Below, piece after piece: positions 37,900-46,570 of a stretch of DNA of 64,000 bases. Location: NCBI RefSeq assembly GCF_000720175.1, contig NZ_JOIX01000074.1, positions 1 to 64,000 of the forward strand. The letters run 5' to 3'. Position 1 is the first letter of the stretch. Each line of letters opens with the position of its first letter. The translations under genes were made by a program, and so were the position numbers. The notes under the pieces were generated by a model that saw only the letters and a list, made by a program, of their open reading frames with translations, searched no databases and had not been told where the DNA came from. This stretch comes from Streptomyces sp. NRRL S-337 (GTDB lineage Bacteria; Actinomycetota; Actinomycetes; Streptomycetales; Streptomycetaceae).

Positions 37900-39477
37900 T
37901 CAGGCGGCCGGCTGCGGGGCGGGTGCGCCGGTGTACGCGGCCAGGGCTTCGTTCACCGCGGTGGTGGCGCCGGTGGCCGGGGCGGCGAGGGCGAGGTAGC
38001 CGTCCGGGCGGACGAGGAGGACGGCGGGGTCGTCCCCGTAGGCGGCGCGGAGGTGGCCGTCGGTGTCGATCAGGTCGGGGTCCGGGCCGCCGGCGCGGAC
38101 GATCCGCAGCAGGGCCGGGTCGGCGGGCAGCGCGGCGGCGTCGAGGTCGGTGTCGCCGAGGACGAGCAGGGTGAAGTGCGGGCCCTGGTAGGCCTCGAAG
38201 AGCCGGACGGCCTTCCCGTCGGGGGTGTGGCAGGGGGCGTCGGGCGCCCGGTCGCCGGCCCGTAGTGCGTCCTCGGGCAGACCGGTCCGCAGCTCCCGGG
38301 TCAGCGGGCTGTCCGGGTAGCCGATGTCGAGCTGGTGCAGATCGCGGCCGCGGCGCAGCGAACGTGAGCGGTGCAGCCGGGTGCTGGTGTCGAGGATGCG
38401 CTCGGCGATCGGGCGGCGCTCGGCCTCGTAGCTGTCGAGCAGGGTGTCGGGCGCGCCGTACCGCAGGACCAGGCCGAGCTTCCAGCCGAGGTTGTAGCCG
38501 TCCTGGACGCTGGTGTTCAGGCCCTGGCCGCCGGCCGGTGAGTGGATGTGCGCGGCGTCGCCGGCGAGGAAGACCCGGCCGGTGCGGAAGGTGTCGGCCA
38601 GGCCGACCTTGGGCCGGAAGACGGAGGTCCAGACGACGTCGGTGACCTGCTCGGCGGTGAGGTGGGTCTGCGCCGCGATCGCCGCCCGGACCCCCTCGGC
38701 CGAGGTGTCCGGGTCCTCGGTGGAGGACCAGATCATGCCCTGGAAGAGGTCGGTGCCGGCGAGGGGGAGCAGGGCGGCGAAACCGCCCTGGGGCGCTTCC
38801 CAGCGGTGCCAGTGGTCGCGGTCCAGGCCGCTGATCCGGACGTCGGCGAGCAGCGCGGCGCCCGGCCCCGCTTCCAGTGCGCCCGTCCCGCTCATCCTGG
38901 TGCCGAGCGCCCGGCGGACGGTGCTGCGCCCGCCGTCGGCGGCGACCAGGTAGGCGGCACGCACGGCGTGCGGTGTGCCGCCGGCGGTGACGAGACGGGC
39001 CGTCACCCCGTCCGCGTCCTGGGTGAAGTCGGTGAGTTCGGTGGAGAACAGGACGCTGCCGCCGAGCTCGGTGAGCCGTTCGTGGAGCAGCTCCACGTTG
39101 CGGAACTGGGGCACCATCATCGTGTTCGAGTGCGGCGCGGCGGGCGTCGGATCGACCCGCTCGATCATCACCTCGGTGCCGATGATCCGGCCGTCCTTCC
39201 AGCGGGCGGTGACCGGGTAGTCGCCGCCGGCCGCGCGGATCGCGTTCAGCACCCCGAGGTCTTCGTAGACCTCCTGGGTGCGCGGCTGCAGGCCGTTGCC
39301 GCGGGCGCCGGGGGAGAGGCGGTCCTGGCGCTCGACGATCAGGGCGCGCACGCCGCGGCGGGCCAGGTCGATGCCCAGCGCGAGGCCGGTCGGGCCCGCT
39401 CCGGCGATCAGTACGTCGACGGCCGCGGGAAGGGTGTCCGGCTGACCGCTCATGTCCTTAACGTTGTTAAGTTCCAT
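37900..39477 (-). CDS. FAD-dependent aromatic-type monooxygenase
   Basis: The 525-residue group A flavoprotein monooxygenase (PF01494) has the FAD fold VLIAGAGPTGLALGIDLARRG, the middle motif AAYLVAADGGRSTVRRALG, and the third motif GRVFLAGDAAHIHSPAGGQGLN. A C-terminal thioredoxin-like domain (about residues 400-520) follows, as in phenol- and antibiotic-modifying members. It hydroxylates an aromatic or antibiotic substrate with NAD(P)H and O2; the substrate is unknown. The ATG at 39477 fits a leaderless promoter; MSGQP at 39453 is an alternative. Divergent TetR regulator and twin operators point to induction by its substrate. Confidence 0.88.
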   Translation of the reverse strand: MELNNVKDMSGQPDTLPAAVDVLIAGAGPTGLALGIDLARRGVRALIVERQDRLSPGARGNGLQPRTQEVYEDLGVLNAIRAAGGDYPVTARWKDGRIIGTEVMIERVDPTPAAPHSNTMMVPQFRNVELLHERLTELGGSVLFSTELTDFTQDADGVTARLVTAGGTPHAVRAAYLVAADGGRSTVRRALGTRMSGTGALEAGPGAALLADVRISGLDRDHWHRWEAPQGGFAALLPLAGTDLFQGMIWSSTEDPDTSAEGVRAAIAAQTHLTAEQVTDVVWTSVFRPKVGLADTFRTGRVFLAGDAAHIHSPAGGQGLNTSVQDGYNLGWKLGLVLRYGAPDTLLDSYEAERRPIAERILDTSTRLHRSRSLRRGRDLHQLDIGYPDSPLTRELRTGLPEDALRAGDRAPDAPCHTPDGKAVRLFEAYQGPHFTLLVLGDTDLDAAALPADPALLRIVRAGGPDPDLIDTDGHLRAAYGDDPAVLLVRPDGYLALAAPATGATTAVNEALAAYTGAPAPQPAA

Positions 39478-39506
39478 GTTCCGAGCATCGCCTTAACGGT
39501 GTTAAG
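39457..39506. promoter_or_regulatory. Twin TetR operators in the divergent promoter
   Basis: CTTAACGTTGTTAAG (39457-39471) and CTTAACGGTGTTAAG (39492-39506) share CTTAAC-N3-GTTAAG; centres are 35 bp apart. The second lies between TTGACA (39513-39508, minus) and the -10 GATGCT (39489-39484) of the monooxygenase. It also touches the TAAGTT -10 (39503-39508, plus) of the TetR gene. Repression of both genes by the TetR protein is expected. Confidence 0.75.
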
Positions 39507-39514
39507 TTGTCAAC

Positions 39515-40198
39515 ATGGTTTCGCGCATCGACCGGAAACAAGTGGTCACCACCGCCCTGCGGCTGCTGAACGAGGTCGGCCTGGACGGCCTGACCCTGCG
39601 CCGGATCGCCAACGAGCTGGACGTCAAGGCACCCGCGCTCTACTGGCACTTCAAGAACAAGCAGGAACTGCTCGACGAGATGGCCACCGAGATGTTCCGG
39701 CGGATGACCGCGCAGCTCATGGGGCACGGGGCGGACGGGCCGGGCCCCGACGGGACCTGGCAGGACCTCCTGCTCGGCGCCTGCCGGGGGCTGCGCCGGG
39801 AACTCCTCGGCTACCGCGACGGCGGGAAGGTCTTCAGCGGGACACGGATGACGGACACCAGCTACGCCGCGCCGCTCGACGGCTTCCTGCGCCGGCTCAC
39901 CACGGCCGGCTTCACGCTGGGGGAGGCCGCGCAGGCGTGGTGGACCGCGTACAACTTCACCATCGGGCTGGTGATAGAGGAGCAGTCGGTGTACCCGGAG
40001 CCCGGCCGGCCGGAGGCCCGGGACCCGGCCTACGACCTGGAACGGCGCGAGGCGGACCTGGGCGACCGCTATCCGCTCGCGGCCCGCGCCGGCCGGGAGA
40101 TGTTCGCCGACCTCCAGGGCAACTTCGAGGCCGGCCTGCGGATCATCCTCGCGGGCATCGAGGCGACGGCCGGCCCGGGAGCCCGGACCGGCCGCTGA
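39515..40198 (+). CDS. TetR/AcrR family regulator
   Basis: The 227-residue repressor has the N-terminal helix-turn-helix LRLLNEVGLDGLTLRRIANELDVKAPALYWHFKNKQELLDEMA and a TetR_C-type ligand domain (PF02909) as in tetracycline-class repressors. ATG 39515 sits 7 nt after the -10 TAAGTT, so its message is leaderless. It probably represses itself and the divergent monooxygenase. Its stop codon abuts that of the convergent acyltransferase. Confidence 0.9.
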   Translation: MVSRIDRKQVVTTALRLLNEVGLDGLTLRRIANELDVKAPALYWHFKNKQELLDEMATEMFRRMTAQLMGHGADGPGPDGTWQDLLLGACRGLRRELLGYRDGGKVFSGTRMTDTSYAAPLDGFLRRLTTAGFTLGEAAQAWWTAYNFTIGLVIEEQSVYPEPGRPEARDPAYDLERREADLGDRYPLAARAGREMFADLQGNFEAGLRIILAGIEATAGPGARTGR

Positions 40199-41359
40199 TC
40201 AGCGCCGCGGATCCAGCGCCCGCTTCAGGCGGGGAGTCAGCGGACGCTCCACACAGCGGTACAGCACCCACGCCAGCAGCAGCATCAGCCCGGTCGTCAG
40301 GACCAGCGTCAGGGCGGACGGCACACCGAGGGTGCGGTGCAGGGCGCGCACCACGACCCAGCCCAGGTGCTCGTGGACCAGGTAGAAGGGGTAGGTGAGC
40401 GCGCCGGCGACGGTCAGCCAGCGCCAGTCCGCCCACCGCAGCGCGCCCAGGGCGACCGCCCCGACCAGTACGAAACCGAGCGTGACGACGGCGATGATGC
40501 CGGCCGTCGAACGGTAGGAGAAGGCGTGCACCGACGCGGCGTGCCACAGGCCGGCGACCGCGTAGTGCTGCCCGATCAGCCAGCTGACCAGGACGATCGC
40601 CCAGGCGACCGGGTCCCGGGGGCCGTAGCGGTGCAGCAGGTACAGCCCGATGCCGCCGATGAAGAACGGTGCGTACTCCGGCATCAGGACGACGTTCAGC
40701 AGTGGCTGGTGTGCGGCCTGGGCCAGCGCGGCGGCCAGCGTCCAGCCGGCGCAGAAGAGGACCACCCGGCCGCGGGTGGCGCCCGGCAGGACCACGCAGA
40801 GCGCGAAGAGCGCGTAGAAGCGCATCTCCGCCCAGAGGGTCCAGCAGACGCCGAGGACGCGGTGCGCGCCGAGCGGCTGCTGGAGCATGGTGAGGTTCGT
40901 CAGCACCTCGCTGGGCGCGAGCGCCTTGTAGGCGACGAAGGGGAGCGCGAAGACCGCGGTGACGAGCAGGACCGCGGCCCAGTAGGCGGGATAGAGGCGG
41001 GAGATACGGGAGGCGACGAAGGCCCGCAGGGTCCGGCCCCAGCCGCTGAGGCAGATCACGAACCCGCTGATCACGAAGAAGATCTGGACGCCCAGGCAGC
41101 CGTAGGCGAACAGCGGCGCCAGCGTGGGGAATTGATGGGACGGGGAGCCGCCCCAGGCCCCGGCTATCTCGCCGCCGCGCCCACCGTAGTGGTACGCGGC
41201 GACCATCAGGGCGGCCAGCAGCCGCAGCCCGTCGAGGGCGCGCAGCCGGGACGGTGCTCCGTCGCGGCTGCGCCGCCGTATCAGGCGCTGCGGGGCGGGG
41301 GTGACGAGATCCGGCGCGACGGGTGGCGCGCCGGTCGCCAGCGGCGGGGTCGTCGTCAT
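40199..41359 (-). CDS. Membrane acyltransferase (OafA/YrhL type)
   Basis: The 386-residue protein (PF01757) has about ten membrane helices. The family start LRALDGLRLLAALMVAAYHYGG holds the conserved His, and FFVISGFVICLSGWG, RISRLYPAYWAA and TYPFYLVHEHLG follow. It transfers acetyl or similar groups to glycans at the membrane. It overlaps the polysialyltransferase-like gene by 4 nt (ATGA), so it belongs to the wall-glycopolymer operon and may O-acylate the Kdn polymer; the acceptor is inferred. Confidence 0.88.
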   Translation of the reverse strand: MTTTPPLATGAPPVAPDLVTPAPQRLIRRRSRDGAPSRLRALDGLRLLAALMVAAYHYGGRGGEIAGAWGGSPSHQFPTLAPLFAYGCLGVQIFFVISGFVICLSGWGRTLRAFVASRISRLYPAYWAAVLLVTAVFALPFVAYKALAPSEVLTNLTMLQQPLGAHRVLGVCWTLWAEMRFYALFALCVVLPGATRGRVVLFCAGWTLAAALAQAAHQPLLNVVLMPEYAPFFIGGIGLYLLHRYGPRDPVAWAIVLVSWLIGQHYAVAGLWHAASVHAFSYRSTAGIIAVVTLGFVLVGAVALGALRWADWRWLTVAGALTYPFYLVHEHLGWVVVRALHRTLGVPSALTLVLTTGLMLLLAWVLYRCVERPLTPRLKRALDPRR

Positions 41360-42711
41360 CCGAAGACGGCCCGCTTCTTCAGCCGCCGCTGCACCGCCCG
41401 GGCCCGGCGGGCGACCCGGCGGACCGCGGCGTTGCGCGGGATGAAGGACAGCTGGGAGGGGATCGCGCCGGGCAGTGCCAGCGCGGTCAGTCGGCGGCGC
41501 TTGAAGTAGCGCCAGGTCCGCGCGTCGAGGTGGGCGGCGAGATAGCGTTCGGCGGCCGGCCGCAGCTCCGGGTAGATCTGGTGCTGCATCGCATAGCCGA
41601 CCGCGGCGACCAGCCCTTCGACGGACGCCGCGGTGGCGATCGTACGCGGCCGCTCGCCGGTGTCCTCCAGGTCCGGTACCAGGGCGTCCACCAGGGTCAC
41701 CGGGATGCGGTTGCTGTTCTGATAGGGCGTCAGCCGCTCCAGCAGCAGATCGGTCCCGGTGCGGGCGACCGGCAGGCCGTAGAAGGTGGCCGCGGTCAGC
41801 AGGGCGGTGGAGAAGCAGCCGACCACCAGCGCGGGCCGCATCCGCTGGTAGAGCACCTCGGCCAGCACCGGGCTGTCGAGCACCGTCAGTGCCACGTCCA
41901 GCTTCTCCGCCTCCCGCTCCAGCAGCCGCGACCAGCGGGCCGGCGCGGACGGGTGCGGCTTGAAGACGATCTCGCGGTGCCCGCGCCCGGCGGCGCCGCG
42001 CACCATCCGCACGTGCAGCTCCTCCTCCTCTTCCGGGGTGAGGATGCCCAGCGCGGAGAGGTACTGCCCGAGGAGCAGCGCCCCGCCCTCCGGGACGTCC
42101 AACGGGCCGCTGACGCCGGCGAGTTCGGACAGCACCTTGGTGAAGGCGTCGGTCGGGACGGTCTCGGCCGGCACGTCGAACTCGGTGAGCAGCAGCGGCG
42201 ACAGGCCCGGCACCAGGTCCAGGTGCAGCAGCCGGCCGATCCGGGTGCCGACCAGCGGGTCGAGCTTGTTGCGGGTCGGCCCGTAGCTCATCAGCCCGTC
42301 CGCGTAGACCTCGATCGGCGCGTCCGGGAAGAGCTGGGCGATCGCCAGCGCGGGATTGACCTGGATGGACTCCACGACCAGCTCGACCTGGTCGTCACCC
42401 AGGCCCCACAGCAGCCGCAGGTGGCGCTCCCACAGCGGGACGTCGTCCGCGCGCGGGGACCAGCCGCCCGGGTGGAAGGGGCTGATCGTCTCGTTCCACG
42501 ACAGCACCCGGTCGAAGCGGCCGCGCAGCCGCTCGAAGCCGGGCATGGTGTCCAGCGACGCGGTGGTCTCCGGGGTCGTCGCGTTGTTGCTGAGCAGCAG
42601 CAGCCGGCGGCCGGCCGGGGCGAAGCAGTCGGCGTCCAGCGCGGCGGCGAGGGTCGCCGCGCCGTAGAGCGTGGACGCCACGAAGATCTGGGTACGGGGC
42701 CGGGCGGACAT
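41356..42711 (-). CDS. Polysialyltransferase-like glycosyltransferase
   Basis: The 451-residue protein resembles the alpha-2,8-polysialyltransferase group (PF07388, CPS-type). It shows QIFVASTLYGAATLAAAL at the N-terminus, an acidic-Gly element YADGLMSYG, the KPHPSAPARWS His-Pro motif and a Ser-containing VVGCFSTALLTA, which bind the CMP-sugar in this fold. With NeuA and NeuB nearby, it is the best candidate to polymerise Kdn into a teichulosonic acid. Coupled at both ends by short overlaps. Confidence 0.78.
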   Translation of the reverse strand: MSARPRTQIFVASTLYGAATLAAALDADCFAPAGRRLLLLSNNATTPETTASLDTMPGFERLRGRFDRVLSWNETISPFHPGGWSPRADDVPLWERHLRLLWGLGDDQVELVVESIQVNPALAIAQLFPDAPIEVYADGLMSYGPTRNKLDPLVGTRIGRLLHLDLVPGLSPLLLTEFDVPAETVPTDAFTKVLSELAGVSGPLDVPEGGALLLGQYLSALGILTPEEEEELHVRMVRGAAGRGHREIVFKPHPSAPARWSRLLEREAEKLDVALTVLDSPVLAEVLYQRMRPALVVGCFSTALLTAATFYGLPVARTGTDLLLERLTPYQNSNRIPVTLVDALVPDLEDTGERPRTIATAASVEGLVAAVGYAMQHQIYPELRPAAERYLAAHLDARTWRYFKRRRLTALALPGAIPSQLSFIPRNAAVRRVARRARAVQRRLKKRAVFG

Positions 42712-43688
42712 CAGGCGGCGACCTCCGTGGGAACAGGGCGACGGCGCAGCCGCCGCAGCCGGGACGCGCGCTGCACATCCATCGAATCCAGTGCTTCCTT
42801 CAGTACGTCCTGCGGCATGCGTTTCATGGCCGCGGCACTCATCGAACGCAATTTACGGGCCACCTGCGGTTCGAAACGTTCGATCGAACCGAGGTGGTGG
42901 GAAATGATCGCGCAATAGGTCCGGACCGCTTTCGGAAGCAGCCGGTCCGCATCGCGGTCCTGTGCGGTTTCCTCGATCACCTGGTCGAATGCCCGGATGA
43001 AATCCAATTGCCGCACGTCACCGATCTGGGTAAGCGACGAGGCCACTCCGCGCCGGTAGAAAACACCGAGCAGACCGACCACCGCCATGGACTTCGCCTC
43101 GCGGTGCAGCCGCCAGATCCACGGCCGGTCCTCGGCGGTGCGCAGCCCGTCCTTGAAATGCAGCACCCCGTCGTCCAGCAGCCGGCGGTGGTACATCCCG
43201 GCCCAGGCGTAGGCGTAGTCGACCGAGGTGGAGCGGTCCGCGGGCAGGATCACCCCGCGCGGATCCAGCACCACCCCGCGCCGGCCGTGCGGCACGCGGT
43301 GCACGGTGCGCGCCCGGGCGGTGCACTGGACGTGGTCGGTGCGGACGAAGTCGCACCCCAACTCCTCGATCGCCGAGAGGAGTTCGGTGAAGTAGCCGGG
43401 CGCCAGCCAGTCGTCGCCGTCGAGGAAGGTGAGGTACTCCCCGCGGGCCTGGTCCAGACCGGTGTTGCGGGCGGTGGCCAGGCCGCCGTTCCGTTCGTGC
43501 CGCAGCAGTCTGGCGCCCGGCAGCTCACGCTCGGCGCGCGCGAGGATCTCCGGGGTCTCGTCGCGCGAACAGTCGTCGACGAGCAGGAATTCAAAGTCGT
43601 CGCGGGCGTTGGCCGCGAGGCTTTTCAGGGTGTCGGGCGCGTATGTCTGCACGTTGTAGAACGGCACGATGACGGAGAGCTTAACCAC
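42711..43688 (-). CDS. Glycosyltransferase family 2
   Basis: The 325-residue GT-A enzyme has LSVIVPFYNVQTY, VDDCSRDETPEI, GLATARNTGLDQARGEYLTFLDGDDWL (nucleotide-sugar and DxD metal site), and a helical C-terminal half ending in basic residues. It probably adds a neutral sugar to the wall glycopolymer. The GTG start at 43688 begins the left-pointing operon GT2 - polysialyltransferase-like - acyltransferase. Its stop overlaps the next start by 1 nt. Divergent from the DUF6716 gene. Confidence 0.9.
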   Translation of the reverse strand: MVKLSVIVPFYNVQTYAPDTLKSLAANARDDFEFLLVDDCSRDETPEILARAERELPGARLLRHERNGGLATARNTGLDQARGEYLTFLDGDDWLAPGYFTELLSAIEELGCDFVRTDHVQCTARARTVHRVPHGRRGVVLDPRGVILPADRSTSVDYAYAWAGMYHRRLLDDGVLHFKDGLRTAEDRPWIWRLHREAKSMAVVGLLGVFYRRGVASSLTQIGDVRQLDFIRAFDQVIEETAQDRDADRLLPKAVRTYCAIISHHLGSIERFEPQVARKLRSMSAAAMKRMPQDVLKEALDSMDVQRASRLRRLRRRPVPTEVAA

Positions 43689-43862
43689 CCGGGTGACGTT
43701 AGGTGCCGGTCCGGCATTCGTCTTTACGCGGTGTGGACACCGGGGTGAACGAAGAATGGCGGGATGGTTAACCGGGTTGGTAATCGGGCCGGTTCGCCGT
43801 TCGTCGACCCGCTGTTAACCCTTTGTTGCGACCCAGTTGGCCCGCCAAACGGAATGCCTTCC

Positions 43863-43868
43863 TAGCGT
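43863..43868 (+). promoter_or_regulatory. -10 element, leaderless start
   Basis: TAGCGT ends 8 nt before the GTG at 43876. TTAACC recurs at 43681, 43767 and 43815 in this divergent region, once as the palindrome GGTTAACC, and may mark a shared regulator site. Confidence 0.4.
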
Positions 43869-43875
43869 CTTCGAC

Positions 43876-45222
43876 GTGCCATCACGTACCGCTTCCTCGC
43901 CGCGAGTCGCCGTGCTCGCCGACTCGGATACCCGCTGGAAATGGGGCGCTTTGACAGCGTACCGAATCCAACCGGACATCCGGCTCGACGGGTATCTGCT
44001 CCGCGGCCGCGCCACTCCCACGGTCCGCCAGCTCGACGAGGTCGGCGCCCGGGCGGACGCGCTGCGCGAGATCCGGGGCGTCGACTTCGTGCGCACCATC
44101 GACCGCACCCGCTACGACGTCGTCGTGCTGGCCTGCGTCGGCGGCGCGGTACAGGCCATGCTGCACGGCCTCGCCCGCTCCTGGGACACGGAGACACCGG
44201 CGGCCGCCGCCGCCGCGGGCGCCCGGCGGCCCGTGGTCGTCACCGGCTACGTCGGGGTGGTCTACGAGAAGCTCGCCGACGGGCTGCTGCTGCGGCACGG
44301 CGCGGACGTCGTCCTCGCCAACTCCCGGCACGACGCAGACCGGTTCCGCGCCGTCTACCGCGGGGTCGGCGCCGACGACGGCAGTGTCGTCGAATGCGCC
44401 CTGCCGTTCCTCGGCGGCGACCGGCACACCACCGAACACGACCCGTACACCGTGGTGTTCGCCGCCCAGCCCTCCGTCCCGGAGAACCGCGCCGACCGGA
44501 CGTACCTGCTGCGCCGGGCCGCCCAGCACGCCCGGCAGCACCCCGGCCGCGAGGTGCTGATCAAGCTCCGCAGCAAGCCCGGCGAGCACACCACGCACAT
44601 CGAGGAACTGCCCTACCAGAAGCTCGCCGCCAAGATCCCCGGCGGACTGCCCGCCAACTGCCGCCTGGTGTACGGCAACATGGGCGAGGTCCTGGACCGC
44701 ACCGACCTGCTGGTGACGGTCAGTTCCACCGCCGCCCTGGAATCCCTGCACCGCGGCATCCCCACCGCCGTCCTCACCGACCTCGGCATCCGCGAGGTCC
44801 TCGGCAACCACCACTTCCTCGGCTCCGGCTGCCTGGCCTCCTGGGACGAGCTGGACGCCGGCCACCGCCCGGAACCCGACCCGGACTGGCTGGCCCGCCA
44901 GGGAGTCGCCGCCGACGGGGAGTACGCACGCGCCTTCGACGCGGCCCGCGCCCGGGTCACCGCACTCCGCGAGGCCGCGACCCTGCCGCCGCTGCGCCCG
45001 TACTACACACCGCGCACCGCCCCCGGCTACCTGCCCGGCATCCTCGCCCGGCACGGCCTGGACCCGCAGGGTGCCCCGCTCCCCGGCCACACCGACGCCC
45101 CCGAGGAGACCGGCGGACTGCGCCGGATCGCCCGCGAGACCGTCCGCGAGGCCGCCCGCGGCGCCTACCGCCACGGCGTCCAGCGCGTCGCCCCCGCCAT
45201 CCGCCGCTGGGGCCAGCTGTGA
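43876..45222 (+). CDS. DUF6716 putative glycosyltransferase
   Basis: About 448 residues, of the actinobacterial DUF6716 glycosyltransferase-like family. Visible elements are RVAVLADSDTRWKWG at the start, VTGYVGVVYEKLADGLLLR, VLIKLRSKPGEHTTHIEELPY and VTVSSTAALESLHRGIP, the last two resembling the His-Ser pattern of CMP-sugar-using enzymes. It opens the right-pointing arm with NeuA, NeuB and a GT52-like gene, so it probably adds Kdn or another sugar to the wall polymer. GTG 43876 was chosen from the leaderless promoter. Confidence 0.8.
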   Translation: MPSRTASSPRVAVLADSDTRWKWGALTAYRIQPDIRLDGYLLRGRATPTVRQLDEVGARADALREIRGVDFVRTIDRTRYDVVVLACVGGAVQAMLHGLARSWDTETPAAAAAAGARRPVVVTGYVGVVYEKLADGLLLRHGADVVLANSRHDADRFRAVYRGVGADDGSVVECALPFLGGDRHTTEHDPYTVVFAAQPSVPENRADRTYLLRRAAQHARQHPGREVLIKLRSKPGEHTTHIEELPYQKLAAKIPGGLPANCRLVYGNMGEVLDRTDLLVTVSSTAALESLHRGIPTAVLTDLGIREVLGNHHFLGSGCLASWDELDAGHRPEPDPDWLARQGVAADGEYARAFDAARARVTALREAATLPPLRPYYTPRTAPGYLPGILARHGLDPQGAPLPGHTDAPEETGGLRRIARETVREAARGAYRHGVQRVAPAIRRWGQL

Positions 45223-45278
45223 CCGGCCCCGCCGCTGTGCCCGGCCCCTCCGTCCCCGGCCCGACCAAGGAGCCCGCA

Positions 45279-46481
45279 ATGCCACCCACCGTGGTTGCCG
45301 TCATCCCCGCCCGCGGCGGATCCAAGGGCGTACCCGCCAAGAACCTCGCCGCCGTCGGGGGCGTGCCCCTGGTGGCCCGCGCGGTCCGCGAATGCCGCGC
45401 CGCCCGCCTGGTCACCGACGTGGTGGTCTCCACCGACGACGCCGGGATCGCGGCCGCCGCACGCAGCGCCGGAGCCGTCGTCGTCCGGCGCCCCGGCGAC
45501 ATCGCGGGCGACACCGCCACCAGCGAGGCCGCCGTCCTGCACGCCATGGACGCGTACGAGGCCGAGCAGGGCACCACGGTCGACGCGGTGCTGCTGGTCC
45601 AGTGCACCAGCCCGTTCCTGGTCCGCGAGGACGTCGACGGGGTGGCCGCCGCGGTCGTCGAGGGCGGCGCCGACAGCGCGCTGACCGTCGCGCCCTTCCA
45701 CGGCTTCGTCTGGCGCGACGCCGAGCCCGCGGTGGGCGGCGCGACCGCCGCCGACGGCGGCCACGGCGTCAACCACGACAAGTCCTTCCGGCCGCGCCGC
45801 CAGGACCGGCCCCAGGACCTGCTGGAGACCGGCGCCGCCTACGCCATGGACGCGGCCGGCTTCCGCACCAGCGGCCACCGCTTCTTCGGCCGCACCGAAC
45901 TCGTCCGCACCGACCCGGCCCGGGTGCTGGAGGTCGACGACCCGCACGACCTCGCCCGCGCCCGCGCGCTGGCCCCGCTGCTGGACGCCGCCCGCCCCGG
46001 CGCCCTGCCGACCAGGGACGACATCGACGCCGTCGTCCTCGACTTCGACGGCACCCAGACCGACGACCGGGTGCTGATCGACGCCGACGGCCGGGAGATC
46101 GTCGCGGTCCACCGCGGCGACGGCCTCGGCATCGCCGCCCTGCGCCGGGCCGAGCTCAAGCTGCTGATCCTGTCCACCGAGACCAACCCGGTCGTCGCCG
46201 CCCGGGCCCGCAAGCTGCGGGTGCCCGTCCTGCACGGCATCGACCGCAAGGACCTCGCCCTCAAGCAGTGGTGCGAGGAGGCCGGCATCGCGCCCGAGCG
46301 CGTGCTCTACGTCGGCAACGACGTCAACGACCTCCCGTGCTTCGACCTCGTCGGCTGGCCGGTGGCGGTCGCCGGGGCGCACGACGTGGTGCGCGGCGCG
46401 GCCCGCGCCGTCACCGCCACCCCCGGAGGCAGCGGCGCGATCCGCGAGATCGCCGGCTGGCTGCTGGGCCCGTCCCTGTAA
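45279..46481 (+). CDS. neuA: Acylneuraminate cytidylyltransferase fused to HAD phosphatase
   Basis: The 400-residue protein has two enzymes. The N-terminal half (about residues 1-225) is a CMP-nonulosonate synthetase: VVAVIPARGGSKGVPAKNLA, VSTDDAGIAAAA, LVQCTSPFL and RPRRQDRPQDLLETGAAYAM. The C-terminal half (about 245-400) is a KdsC-type HAD phosphatase: DFDGTQTDD, ILSTETNPVVAARARKL, HGIDRKDLAL, YVGNDVNDLPCF. It fits with NeuB: the HAD half removes the 9-phosphate and the other half activates the sugar with CTP. Ribosome site AAGGAG 6 nt before the ATG. Confidence 0.92.
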   Translation: MPPTVVAVIPARGGSKGVPAKNLAAVGGVPLVARAVRECRAARLVTDVVVSTDDAGIAAAARSAGAVVVRRPGDIAGDTATSEAAVLHAMDAYEAEQGTTVDAVLLVQCTSPFLVREDVDGVAAAVVEGGADSALTVAPFHGFVWRDAEPAVGGATAADGGHGVNHDKSFRPRRQDRPQDLLETGAAYAMDAAGFRTSGHRFFGRTELVRTDPARVLEVDDPHDLARARALAPLLDAARPGALPTRDDIDAVVLDFDGTQTDDRVLIDADGREIVAVHRGDGLGIAALRRAELKLLILSTETNPVVAARARKLRVPVLHGIDRKDLALKQWCEEAGIAPERVLYVGNDVNDLPCFDLVGWPVAVAGAHDVVRGAARAVTATPGGSGAIREIAGWLLGPSL

Positions 46482-46570
46482 CTCCCACCCGCCGTCCCTG
46501 CGTACCTCCACCCGCTCCACCCCCTGAACCCCACCCCGCACACCCCTTATCCACACGAAGGAATCTCCCC

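Noticed and set aside
37900..40198. Monooxygenase and TetR pair as a TetX-type tetracycline resistance unit
   Set aside because: Family-level similarity only; nothing in the sequence fixes the substrate.
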